Source: Bacteroidales bacterium
GTDB taxonomy: Bacteria > Bacteroidota > Bacteroidia > Bacteroidales > UBA932
Direction of reading: 5' to 3'
Length of the DNA stretch: 64,000 nucleotides
Assembly: GCA_016282145.1 (NCBI GenBank)
Contig: JAEEJZ010000047.1
Span: 17,136 to 81,135, forward strand
Position 1 is the stretch's first letter. The number at the start of each line of letters is the position of its first letter. The notes under the pieces are model-generated. The model was not told where the DNA came from and did no database searches. It was given only the letters and a program-made list of their open reading frames with translations. Positions 26,286 to 35,933 of this stretch are shown here, in pieces. Made by a program: the position numbers and the translations under genes.

Positions 26286-27650
26286 ATGCGAAATATGAGA
26301 AAGATTCTGTTTCTTCTTTTCACTGCCGCGACAATCCTTGTTGCCTGCAAGGAGAAAGACGATCCCGTTATCTCGTCAGGCTTGGAGATTAAAGGTTCCG
26401 TCGATTATACCGGCGCTATGGTTCCCGTCGCAGATGGCGTCTGGGAGGTATACGGCAGGTTTAAAAGCGGACAGGTAACCGTGTCCGATGCGGGAGGCAG
26501 GGAGTTTGTTTCTTTTCAGGTCCCTGCTCAGAAAGAGGGGCTGTGCAGGCTTCGTGTCAAGTCCGACAGGACTTACAGCCTCGTCCGGATTGATAAAATT
26601 TCCCTGGTTGTGACCGAAGGCGGGGTTGACAAACCGAGGGTCGGTTCCAAACCTCCCATCGAGGCGGTTTATCGTGGTGGTGGCGTCTGGGGCGTGACAA
26701 GGCTCCTCGTCGCCACCGACCATATGCGCTATCGTTTCCTGCTGGAGACGGACACTCCGGGGGAGCTCAGATACTTGTGTCCTGCCTGGAACGATGCGGG
26801 ATTGCAGCCATCATCCTATTCGGACGATTATCTTAAAGTCCGTTCTCTCGGGCAGGATGAATACGATGCCCTGGATATCAAGGACAACTTTGCCTGCTGG
26901 ATGTTCCCCACAAGCGAGACTGACCGTATGGCCTCATTCACTCTCCCTATGAATAAAGCCGCCACGCAGCTGGAGGTTGCTTTTTCGACATCTCATCTGG
27001 GCCCCAGGGCCCTGTTTATGGGCGACAGCATCATCCGGCATTGGGGAAGCGAGTCGCCGCGTGAAATCGAAAAATCCGCGATTGTGATACCGATGGATCC
27101 TTTACCCTCATGGATGAGGGACGACGGTGACTTTGTTACGGTTTTCTGGCATCCGGAGTTTTTCTCCGACAATAATTATCTCAGCGCCGGTATCAGCGGC
27201 AACAACACGACCCAGATGCTGGCCCGCTACCGTAGTGAGGCTCTGACCCCGGACCCCCAGTGCATTGTGATAATGGGCGGTACCAATGACCTCAGCAACG
27301 GTCAGCCGGAGGCGCTTATTTTCGATAATATCCGGAATATGACCGAACAGGCCGAAGCCCTCGGTATAAAGGTAATCCTGTGCTCGGTTACTCCCTGCAA
27401 CCACAACCATTCGGCCCTGAGCAATCCTCAGACCAAGGGTGCCCATATCAATGAACTCAACCGGATGATCAGGGAGTACGCTGAGAGCAAAGGCATCATA
27501 TATTGCGATTTCCACTCTCTCCTTGTAGACACTGACGGCGTCTCGCTTCAGGGGCGCTACCGTCTATATGACGACCTCCATCCCAACCCGGATGCATATA
27601 CCCTTATGGAAAGGGAGATTAAACCACTGATAGACTCGATTACAGAATAA
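26286..27650 (+). CDS. SGNH/GDSL hydrolase lipoprotein
   Basis: This protein of about 454 residues has the lipobox LVAC. The ATG at 26286 and one three codons later (26295) are both possible; the open frame extends further upstream into the preceding gene but lacks a signal there. The N-terminal ~230 residues form beta-rich, SusE/SusF-like domains (VWEVYGRFKSGQVTVS; YRFLLETDTPGELRYLCPAW). The C-terminal SGNH hydrolase has FMGDSIIRHWG (block I Ser), GNNTTQML (block II), MGGTNDLSNG (block III) and DDLHPNPDAY (block V Asp-His). It is likely a carbohydrate acetyl- or acyl-esterase on the cell surface. It follows the lyase fusion by 20 bp and is probably in its operon. Confidence 0.87.
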   Translation: MRNMRKILFLLFTAATILVACKEKDDPVISSGLEIKGSVDYTGAMVPVADGVWEVYGRFKSGQVTVSDAGGREFVSFQVPAQKEGLCRLRVKSDRTYSLVRIDKISLVVTEGGVDKPRVGSKPPIEAVYRGGGVWGVTRLLVATDHMRYRFLLETDTPGELRYLCPAWNDAGLQPSSYSDDYLKVRSLGQDEYDALDIKDNFACWMFPTSETDRMASFTLPMNKAATQLEVAFSTSHLGPRALFMGDSIIRHWGSESPREIEKSAIVIPMDPLPSWMRDDGDFVTVFWHPEFFSDNNYLSAGISGNNTTQMLARYRSEALTPDPQCIVIMGGTNDLSNGQPEALIFDNIRNMTEQAEALGIKVILCSVTPCNHNHSALSNPQTKGAHINELNRMIREYAESKGIIYCDFHSLLVDTDGVSLQGRYRLYDDLHPNPDAYTLMEREIKPLIDSITE

Positions 27651-27680
27651 TCCGGGGAGCGGATAGAGAATATTTCTCCC

Positions 27681-28772
27681 TCAGCGAATCCCGTATTTGC
27701 GGAGGATGCGGAGCACCGGTTTTTCAATGGACCCGGCCCAGAGGCTGTATCCGTAGTTGTCCGGATGGACGCCGTCCACGGTGGCCTCGTGGGATTTCGA
27801 AGTGGCTGTGGTGGTCTTGATGTAATAGACATCCTTGTAACGCCGACAGGCTATGTTCATCAGGCTGTCAGCGATGCGCAGACGGTCGGCTTCCCGTTCG
27901 TCCTCGTAGGTGTTGAAATTCCTTTTTTCCCGGTAGATGGTCCGCTGGAAGATAAGCGGTTTGCCGGGATGGGCAGCCTGCAGCTGTTCAATGAAAGGGA
28001 ACAGGCGCGCCCTCAGCTGTATGCGTGATGGGTTGGAGAAAGCATCCAAAAGAAAGGCTTCCGCATCAACCGCCGCCAGGACGCGCCCGAAATAATCCTG
28101 CAGTTTGCAATTGCCGCCGCAGCCCAGGTTCAGAAGCTGGATTCCCGTGCTGCGGGAAAACTGTGCGGGATAGGTCATTCCGCTGCGGGAACAACTGACG
28201 CCATGGGTAAAACTGGAGCCGAAGATGGCTACCCGGTGGCGGAAAGGGTTGGGTATGGCTTCGATGGTAGCCTCTGCTGCAACACCGATATCCAGGGTGT
28301 ATAACTCGCTCATCAGCGGCAGGTAGAGCAGGCACTCGTGCATAGACCCGTCCATGTTGCTGATGATGGTGTAGGGATTATCCTGTTTCTTCTCCGACAT
28401 GGCGCCCCCTGCGGCAGCCCAAAGCCACTTGCCGTCCTTCCGGATATAGAGATCAAAGCCTCTGGCAGCATTTGACATGGTGTTTGAAGGGTGCTCCATC
28501 CTGCCGGTGGTGGCCTTCAGGCGGATGACCGGACTGTCGGTTCGGAAAGCCACTGCCAGACCGGAACATTGCCTTACCTGATTGTTCTCACCAGGCGTAA
28601 AGCCCTTGAACCTTACGGTATCCACCCTGTGATAGGGGTTGGGCGTATCCGGGAACAGTTTGCCGACAAGGGTCAGTTCCGTCGCAGGGACAAACTTAAA
28701 TTCCTGGTCCTGGGCGTTGACGCCAATGCAGGCCATGCCTAAAGCAAGAATAAGAAGAAAGGCTTTTTTCAT
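27681..28772 (-). CDS. secreted SGNH hydrolase of the GxDLY/Lipase_GDSL_3 type
   Basis: This 363-residue protein has a cleavable signal peptide (GMACIGVNA before QDQ). A beta-sandwich N-domain covers about 25-180 (AARGFDLYIRKDGKWLW). The SGNH domain follows, with IFGSSFTHGVSC (nucleophile Ser), LLNLGCGGNCKLQ, and VDGVHPDNYGY near the C-terminus (Asp and His). This subtype is found as glycan esterases. It belongs to a different SGNH subfamily from the convergent gene at 26286. It lies 13 bp downstream of the GH97 gene and is likely co-transcribed with it. Confidence 0.86.
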   Translation of the reverse strand: MKKAFLLILALGMACIGVNAQDQEFKFVPATELTLVGKLFPDTPNPYHRVDTVRFKGFTPGENNQVRQCSGLAVAFRTDSPVIRLKATTGRMEHPSNTMSNAARGFDLYIRKDGKWLWAAAGGAMSEKKQDNPYTIISNMDGSMHECLLYLPLMSELYTLDIGVAAEATIEAIPNPFRHRVAIFGSSFTHGVSCSRSGMTYPAQFSRSTGIQLLNLGCGGNCKLQDYFGRVLAAVDAEAFLLDAFSNPSRIQLRARLFPFIEQLQAAHPGKPLIFQRTIYREKRNFNTYEDEREADRLRIADSLMNIACRRYKDVYYIKTTTATSKSHEATVDGVHPDNYGYSLWAGSIEKPVLRILRKYGIR

Positions 28773-28785
28773 TTTGCGGGTTGTT

Positions 28786-30969
<2,184 letters not shown>

Positions 30970-30983
30970 TTATCCAATGACGA

Positions 30984-31021
30984 AAACCGCCCCGGGACCG
31001 GTGAGGTCGCGGGGCGGTAAA
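30984..31021 (-). terminator. intrinsic terminator of the truncated lipoprotein gene (repeat copy 1)
   Basis: Read on the minus strand, a CCGCCCCG...CGGGGCGG stem is followed by TTTT. The 33 bases at 30989-31021 are identical to 34081-34113 behind the related gene, so gene and terminator were duplicated together. Confidence 0.7.
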
Positions 31022-31039
31022 GGACTAATCTAAATAAAA

Positions 31040-32293
31040 TCAGTAGGATTGGTTGGCCAGCGTAAAGACGGAAGAGGCTAAGACGGCCCTGACGGGCATT
31101 CCACAGTATTTCTCACGTCTGTCATAATCCTGGCTCTGAGTCTGCATGTTTGGACAAAAGGCAAATGCCATATTCCAACCGGGATTACTTGCAGCCTGTT
31201 GCATAATGGTAGTTGACCAGGCAACCCAATCATATGTTGTCCCGTCTCCATAGTGCGATAAGGTTGAGCCGTCCATACATCCGCTGATAGGAAGGGTAAG
31301 CCCTTCACATACATAGCATTTCTGTCCGCTTATAGTAGTAACGGATACGTTATGTCCTCCCTTTGTGAGGTCAAGAGCGCGGAATTCGCACATATTTGGC
31401 ATCCTCCATGCACTACCCCACAAAACGCGCGCGGTGTCATACCTTCCGCCATCTATGGTATAATAGTTATTCGGAGAAGGGGATTGAATCTTGACACCCA
31501 GATAATCAGGACGTCCTGACATGCTAGCTCCGGCCCTAAGGGAGTAGGTGCCGTTGCTATACTCTGATTTAGGTTGAGACTCACCATAGGCGTAATAGTT
31601 GCCTATTTCATAGGGCTGTTCTGCCCCGATGTTATAAGGAGCCCATCCTGTTTCCATGGTCTCAGCCGTTTGAATTGTTCCACTCCAACTTATGCCGACT
31701 TTGCTTGAACTGATAGTTATTGCATCAGAGACTTTAGGCCTTTTAAGAAGGGTGGCACCTGTCCAGTCCCACGTGCCGATTTGCCCACCCTTGCTACTGA
31801 GGTCAGAGCCTATTACAGAACCAGTGGAAGCTGTAGCCTCTGCAGAAGTATCATTAAGGATAGTTACAATGACACCAGTTCTAAGATTGCCGTATTGCTT
31901 GCCGGAGTTATAAGTCCAAGCCGAGTGGGAGTGATTAATTGCGGGAACAGCGATATAAGCCAATTGTCCAGCTGTCGAGGCGGACGCAAGGGTAACCGTT
32001 GTTGTTGGAATGTTCTTGTACGGATCATTCTCTCCCTTTGCATAAACCGTCCCTACGCCGGAACTCTGAACTTTGAAATAAGCCGGCGAGGTGTATTCAA
32101 TGCATTTGATGCCGGCAGGCAGTTTGAGCCGCACAATGTAGGATAATTTTTCTCCGTTGGCAAAATCAAACGCAGGCGTGATGCCGGTGCCGGTGGCCTT
32201 AACATAGTTGACTTTGTCCAGGCCGCTGGCTTTTCCGTTCTGCCCAGTGTACCCGCAATGGATTTCGGTTCCGTGCACAATTTGCCATAACAT
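31040..32293 (-). pseudogene. fimbrillin/FISUMP-like lipoprotein gene lacking its 5' part
   Basis: The remaining 417-codon frame matches the paralog at 34132 from the VHGTEIHCGYTGQNG region to the end. The signal peptide, lipobox and first ~120 residues are missing. DNA similarity to the paralog stops abruptly at 32278 (35391 in the paralog), right after GTGCAC. The ATG at 32291-32293 starts a few unrelated codons before the homology, so any product would stay in the cytoplasm. The FISUMP-like part is intact (WAPYNIGAEQ, YAYGESQ, YDTARVLWGSAWRMPNM, MPVRAVLA). The break is followed within 100 bp by the AbiE genes, whose arrival may have removed the 5' end. Minimal expression as a cytosolic remnant cannot be excluded. 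Confidence 0.75.
32085..32278. repeat. 194-bp near-identical segment, copy 1 of 2
   Basis: It differs from 35198-35391 at about 4 positions by eye, much less than the flanking coding sequence of the same two genes. This is compatible with recent gene conversion or partial duplication. Confidence 0.8.
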
Positions 32294-32358
32294 CCAGGGA
32301 AGCCGTTATCTGCGGATATCGAGGTGACAGCCTCCCGAATCCTATCCCATTTTTAAAC

Positions 32359-33183
32359 TCAGAAATCCACTGGGGGATTTACTCTTTTGTCCGGAAGTAG
32401 TTTTGCGATGAATTCGTCACGGACTCGTTCCCAGGCGCTTTGCGGGTCATATTCCAGCAGTGGCTTGAGGAGGCCGATAGTGTCGCCGATAAAATCCGGA
32501 TTCTTCATCTTCTCGTCCATATTGAGCACGTACTCCTTGTAGGTGGGGGCATGGCTGGCAACGAAACGTAAATAACGGTCGTATGCAGCCATTACGCGGT
32601 CAATATCCAATTCGCCGGAAGCAAGAGCCGTATAGACATCGAAGAGGTCTCGTCCTTTCAATCTCTGGTACAAGGCACGGACTTTTGTGCCGACAAGTTC
32701 GTCGAGTTCATAGGTCAGCACTTCGCACTTGCCGGTGAACCAATCGTTCTCCACCGAGAATGGTACCCGGACCATCGGAAAGACGCTGAAATGCTCCTTG
32801 CAGTTGATTTCTACCTTCAGGTGAATTTCACCGGCACCCACGTCCGTAGGCTGTACTTTGAACAGGAGCGTATTGTTGTGCTTCTTCTGTTTGACTACCG
32901 GTTCACCGAGCCAGGCAAGGGTGTCACGAAGGTGATCGATGGTTTCCTTGATGGGCTCGGCATTGACTTGAACCAGGTCAATATCCTCCGAATAGCGAGG
33001 CTGCGGATGGAGATACAGCTTATGCAGCGCCGTGCCGCCTCGGAAAGCCAGGTGCTCCGATAGGAACGGATCGTTGTATATGGAAACCAATGCCCGGCAG
33101 ATAATCAGGTCCTGCTCGACAAGGCGCGGGGAGGTCCAAGGAACGACCGTACCCCACTGTGTTATGAATGCTCTCTGTATCAT
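32359..33183 (-). CDS. abiEii: AbiEii-type nucleotidyltransferase toxin
   Basis: This 274-residue protein is of the AbiEii/AbiGii family. It carries the nucleotidyltransferase signature GGTALHKLYLHPQPRYSEDI followed by DLV, and the downstream block KVRALYQRLKGRDLFDVY that family members share. AbiE toxins are bacteriostatic tRNA or nucleotide-modifying enzymes with a role in phage abortive infection and plasmid or element maintenance. The start overlaps the stop of the antitoxin gene by 4 bp (ATGA), so translation is coupled. It is inserted between two related lipoprotein genes. Its family assignment is clear; its target is not. Confidence 0.9.
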   Translation of the reverse strand: MIQRAFITQWGTVVPWTSPRLVEQDLIICRALVSIYNDPFLSEHLAFRGGTALHKLYLHPQPRYSEDIDLVQVNAEPIKETIDHLRDTLAWLGEPVVKQKKHNNTLLFKVQPTDVGAGEIHLKVEINCKEHFSVFPMVRVPFSVENDWFTGKCEVLTYELDELVGTKVRALYQRLKGRDLFDVYTALASGELDIDRVMAAYDRYLRFVASHAPTYKEYVLNMDEKMKNPDFIGDTIGLLKPLLEYDPQSAWERVRDEFIAKLLPDKRVNPPVDF

Positions 33184-33983
33184 AGTTCGTCAATCTCTAT
33201 TTCTTGGTTTACCAACACTTTCCATTTTCTGTCTACTTCGGCATCTTCCGTAAGAACACCAAGCTGAAGGGGTACGGCTTTCATTTTCAGGCCTCCCGAT
33301 TTCATCAGGCGGAGAAGGTCATCTGCAAGGCTTTCTTCCTCCAGAACGCGGTCGAGCAGATAGCCGAGCCGTTGGAAGACCGGGGCAGGAGCCACCTGCA
33401 GAAAAGATGCGTCAAGACGGGAAAAGTCCAGTTTCAGGGCCAATTCTTCCAGCACCGTTGCAGCGCGGGTAAGCCCGCCGACGTGGTCCTGATAGACAAT
33501 CAGATCAACGGCGGTGAGTTCCGGAGAGGAAACATTCAGCCAGCCAGCCGGGACTTCCTTACGTTCGACATAATCCATAGGAATCTGACGGCGTTCGGCA
33601 TAGCGGATGGCATAGCCGTCACGCTCTTTGTCGCGCATCATCGGCGGCTCAACCATCACCTGAAATTCCATAGGGGCCTGGTGCGCGGCTCCGTGCCGCT
33701 CTGCGGCACTCAACAGCGCCACATAATAGGTTCGTCGCAAATGCTGCATCATCCGGTCCAGATACACTTCCTGGGGGACAGCCTTCCATAGGCGGTACTC
33801 TTCCGGAACTATGACATAGAAGCCACGACAGGGAGAGAAGATGCGCCCTTTGGTCACAGCACGTTGAACAGCCGTGTCGATGGCGTGCGGCGTCATATCG
33901 GCAAACTCCTTTCTCACGGTCTCTTTCGAGAACGTGTATCGACCGCTTGGCGCTTGTTTTTCTATCCAGTCAGCAACACTCAT
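33180..33983 (-). CDS. abiEi: AbiEi-type antitoxin / transcriptional repressor
   Basis: This 267-residue partner of the toxin gene is placed first in the operon, as is usual. The N-terminal part (WIEKQAPSGRYTFSKETVRK, then AIDTAVQRAVTKGRIFSPCRGFYVIVPEEY) is a winged-helix DNA-binding domain. The middle part (YYVALLSAAERHGAAHQAPMEFQVMV) and the C-terminal domain match AbiEi family antitoxins, which bind the operon promoter and neutralise the toxin. The TATATTTG box 28 bp upstream is the probable promoter and so the likely site of autoregulation. Confidence 0.88.
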   Translation of the reverse strand: MSVADWIEKQAPSGRYTFSKETVRKEFADMTPHAIDTAVQRAVTKGRIFSPCRGFYVIVPEEYRLWKAVPQEVYLDRMMQHLRRTYYVALLSAAERHGAAHQAPMEFQVMVEPPMMRDKERDGYAIRYAERRQIPMDYVERKEVPAGWLNVSSPELTAVDLIVYQDHVGGLTRAATVLEELALKLDFSRLDASFLQVAPAPVFQRLGYLLDRVLEEESLADDLLRLMKSGGLKMKAVPLQLGVLTEDAEVDRKWKVLVNQEIEIDEL

Positions 33984-34011
33984 ATACCACGTAAATTATT
34001 CCATTCACTCG

Positions 34012-34019
34012 CAAATATA
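34012..34019 (-). promoter_or_regulatory. -7 promoter box of the abiE operon
   Basis: TATATTTG matches TAnnTTTG perfectly, 28 bp before the abiEi ATG, in a strongly AT-rich 148-bp gap that otherwise holds only the terminator of the next gene. Confidence 0.5.
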
Positions 34020-34080
34020 CACAAAAATTGTATAATTACGTAAGCAGATGGAAGAATACGCTTCTGTAATTCATTAAAAT

Positions 34081-34113
34081 GCCCCGGGACCGGTGAGGTC
34101 GCGGGGCGGTAAA
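34081..34113 (-). terminator. intrinsic terminator of the fimbrillin-like gene (repeat copy 2)
   Basis: A GCCCCG...CGGGGC stem is followed, on the minus strand, by ATTTTAAT. All 33 bases match 30989-31021. Confidence 0.65.
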
Positions 34114-34131
34114 CTTGAGTATCAACGGGAA

Positions 34132-35745
34132 TTATTTAGCCCGGTAGGATACGCTGATTGTAGATGAGGCAAGAATCGGGCGAATCTGTAAGCCCCATTC
34201 ACGCTTCATACCCTTACGCCACCAGTCGGCGGACCCGTGACCGTCTGTGCTACCTACTATATATGCGCTGTCATAATCGACTCCTCCCTGATTTCTCTGG
34301 AACTGGTCTGCCGACCAGATGCAGGCCTGATCCCAACCCTTAGGCTGGTATTCGTCCGTACCCTTCCTGGCATTGTACCCCGGAAGGAAAACGCCGCCAT
34401 ATGAGAGACCTCCCTGTCCGTTGACCGTTGTCCAGGAAGCTTTTTTCCAAGTGGCATAGGCCTCGATGTAGCCGGGCATCCTCCAGGCGCTTCCCCACTT
34501 GACACGGGCCACATCGTAACGTCCTCCGCGAATGGTATTGTAACGGCTGGCAAGTGATGGCGTTTCTACAGCGGCATAGACGGAGATGTAATTGTAATAA
34601 TTGGTGCTGGCACCGCTCGGCTGACCTCTCAAAGAGTAGCCCGGGAAATCATAACCGCTTCTTCCCCTTTCTTCCGGAGTGCTGATTTCTCCCCAACCGT
34701 AGTAGGTGCCCTTTCCTTCCGGTGTGGATGCTCCTACGTTGAAAGGAGCCCAGAAAGTATCTGTGCCGGTTAGATCAAAAATATAATTTGAGGCACCATC
34801 TTCGGTGACGGCATCAGTCGTTACGACCTCGATGGCATCTGCAGGCCTCGGCCGTGCAATCAGGGTCATACCGGTCATATCCCAGGTGCCCACCTGGCCG
34901 CCCTTGCTGGATAAATCACTGTCAATCACACTACCGTTGGACAGGGTCGCTTCCGCCGAGGTATTATTCAGCAGGGTGACAATGACACCAGTCTTCATAT
35001 TCCCATACTGCTTGTTGTTGTTATAAGTCGTTAGCTTGCTGTTGTGATTGACTGCCGGCACGGCAATGTATGCAATGTCGCCAGCAGACGATACGGATGA
35101 GAGCGTAATGGTAGAAGTGGGGATGTTGGAGTATGGATCATTCTCTCCCTTTGCATAGAAATAGGATGCGCCGCTGGACGTAACCTTGCCTGTCGCAGGC
35201 GAGGTGTATTCAATGCATTTGATGCCGGCAGGCAGTTTGAGCCGCACAATGTAGGATAATTTCTCTCCGTTGGCAAAATCAAACGCAGGCGTGATGCCGG
35301 TGCCGGTGGCCTTAACATAGTTGACTTTGTCCAGGCCGCTGGCTTTTCCGTTCTGACCCGTATACCCGCAATGGATTTCGGTTCCGTGCACGGACGCATT
35401 CTTTCCGAGGACGGCTACCCATTCCGTAGCAGCGGTAACACCTTCGGCCTCCGCTTCAAAGATAGCGGAAGTGGAGCCTGCTCCGGAGATAAGGGAGAAG
35501 GTAACGACAGTACTGCCGTCTTGAATGGCGTAGAAGGTATCGCCGTCGGACCATACGGAGCTGATGCCGGCGCCGCCGCCGGGCGTATTCTCGGAGTAGC
35601 TGAGTTTGGAAGGGCAGTTCACAATGGCGGTGATAATCTGCTTCTCACCGGACGGGGTGTTATCTTCAGGGGCAACTTCCTTATTGCAGGCGCAGAAAAA
35701 GGAAAGAAGCGCAGCAAAAGTTAAAATCTTCTTCATATTCTTCAT
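34132..35745 (-). CDS. fimbrillin-like / FISUMP-like surface lipoprotein
   Basis: The protein has about 537 residues from the ATG at 35745; ATGs at 35757 and 35736 are also in frame and give the same lipoprotein signal (LLSFFCAC). The N-terminal fimbrillin-like module includes W.DGDTFYAIQDGS, WVAVLGKNASVHG, GYTGQNG and LSYIVRLKLPAG. The C-terminal FISUMP-like part includes FWAPFNVGAST, GWGEIST, YDVARVKWGSAWRMPGYIEA and LQIRPILA. It is an intact version of the truncated gene at 31040 and lacks a phosphoesterase domain. The function is unknown; glycan binding at the surface is one possibility. A 44-codon ORF lies 8 bp upstream and is probably co-transcribed. Confidence 0.7.
   Translation of the reverse strand: MKNMKKILTFAALLSFFCACNKEVAPEDNTPSGEKQIITAIVNCPSKLSYSENTPGGGAGISSVWSDGDTFYAIQDGSTVVTFSLISGAGSTSAIFEAEAEGVTAATEWVAVLGKNASVHGTEIHCGYTGQNGKASGLDKVNYVKATGTGITPAFDFANGEKLSYIVRLKLPAGIKCIEYTSPATGKVTSSGASYFYAKGENDPYSNIPTSTITLSSVSSAGDIAYIAVPAVNHNSKLTTYNNNKQYGNMKTGVIVTLLNNTSAEATLSNGSVIDSDLSSKGGQVGTWDMTGMTLIARPRPADAIEVVTTDAVTEDGASNYIFDLTGTDTFWAPFNVGASTPEGKGTYYGWGEISTPEERGRSGYDFPGYSLRGQPSGASTNYYNYISVYAAVETPSLASRYNTIRGGRYDVARVKWGSAWRMPGYIEAYATWKKASWTTVNGQGGLSYGGVFLPGYNARKGTDEYQPKGWDQACIWSADQFQRNQGGVDYDSAYIVGSTDGHGSADWWRKGMKREWGLQIRPILASSTISVSYRAK
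35198..35391. repeat. 194-bp near-identical segment, copy 2 of 2
   Basis: Partner of 32085-32278. It lies within the N-terminal module of the intact lipoprotein gene and ends where the truncated copy loses homology. Confidence 0.8.
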
Positions 35746-35765
35746 GGTAATGCGCATTAATCGGG

Positions 35766-35900
35766 TTAAAAAGAAGCGAAATCGGTATCATCATCCTCGC
35801 TGATCGAGGGTGCGTTGATCCATTCGGTACTGGTTGCGATGAATCTTACCGTCACAAGCTGGACTGTGTCTGCAGTAGGTTTGGTGTATTCAATTTTCAT
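35766..35900 (-). CDS. small 44-residue peptide upstream of the fimbrillin-like gene
   Basis: The frame runs from ATG (35898-35900) to TAA (35766-35768). The product begins MKIEYTKPTADTVQLVTVRF and ends SISEDDDTDFASF, so it is acidic at the C-terminus and has no signal peptide. It sits 20 bp upstream of the lipoprotein start used here and in the same direction, as the small lipoprotein at 15997 does for the gene at 14329. I do not recognise a family. Short lysine-plus-acidic peptides of this layout are common next to Bacteroidota surface protein genes. Coding status is inferred from the position and clean frame only. Confidence 0.45.
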   Translation of the reverse strand: MKIEYTKPTADTVQLVTVRFIATSTEWINAPSISEDDDTDFASF

Positions 35901-35933
35901 TTTCAAAAATGGTTAGGTATGTCTTACGAAATA

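Noticed and set aside
32359..33983. AbiE pair as part of a larger phage-defence island
   Set aside because: No restriction, CBASS, Cas, integrase or transposase gene lies in the flanks; only glycan-related genes do.
30989..34113. 33-bp repeat pair as CRISPR or mobile-element ends
   Set aside because: Only two copies, each placed as a terminator directly behind a homologous gene. Gene duplication explains them better.
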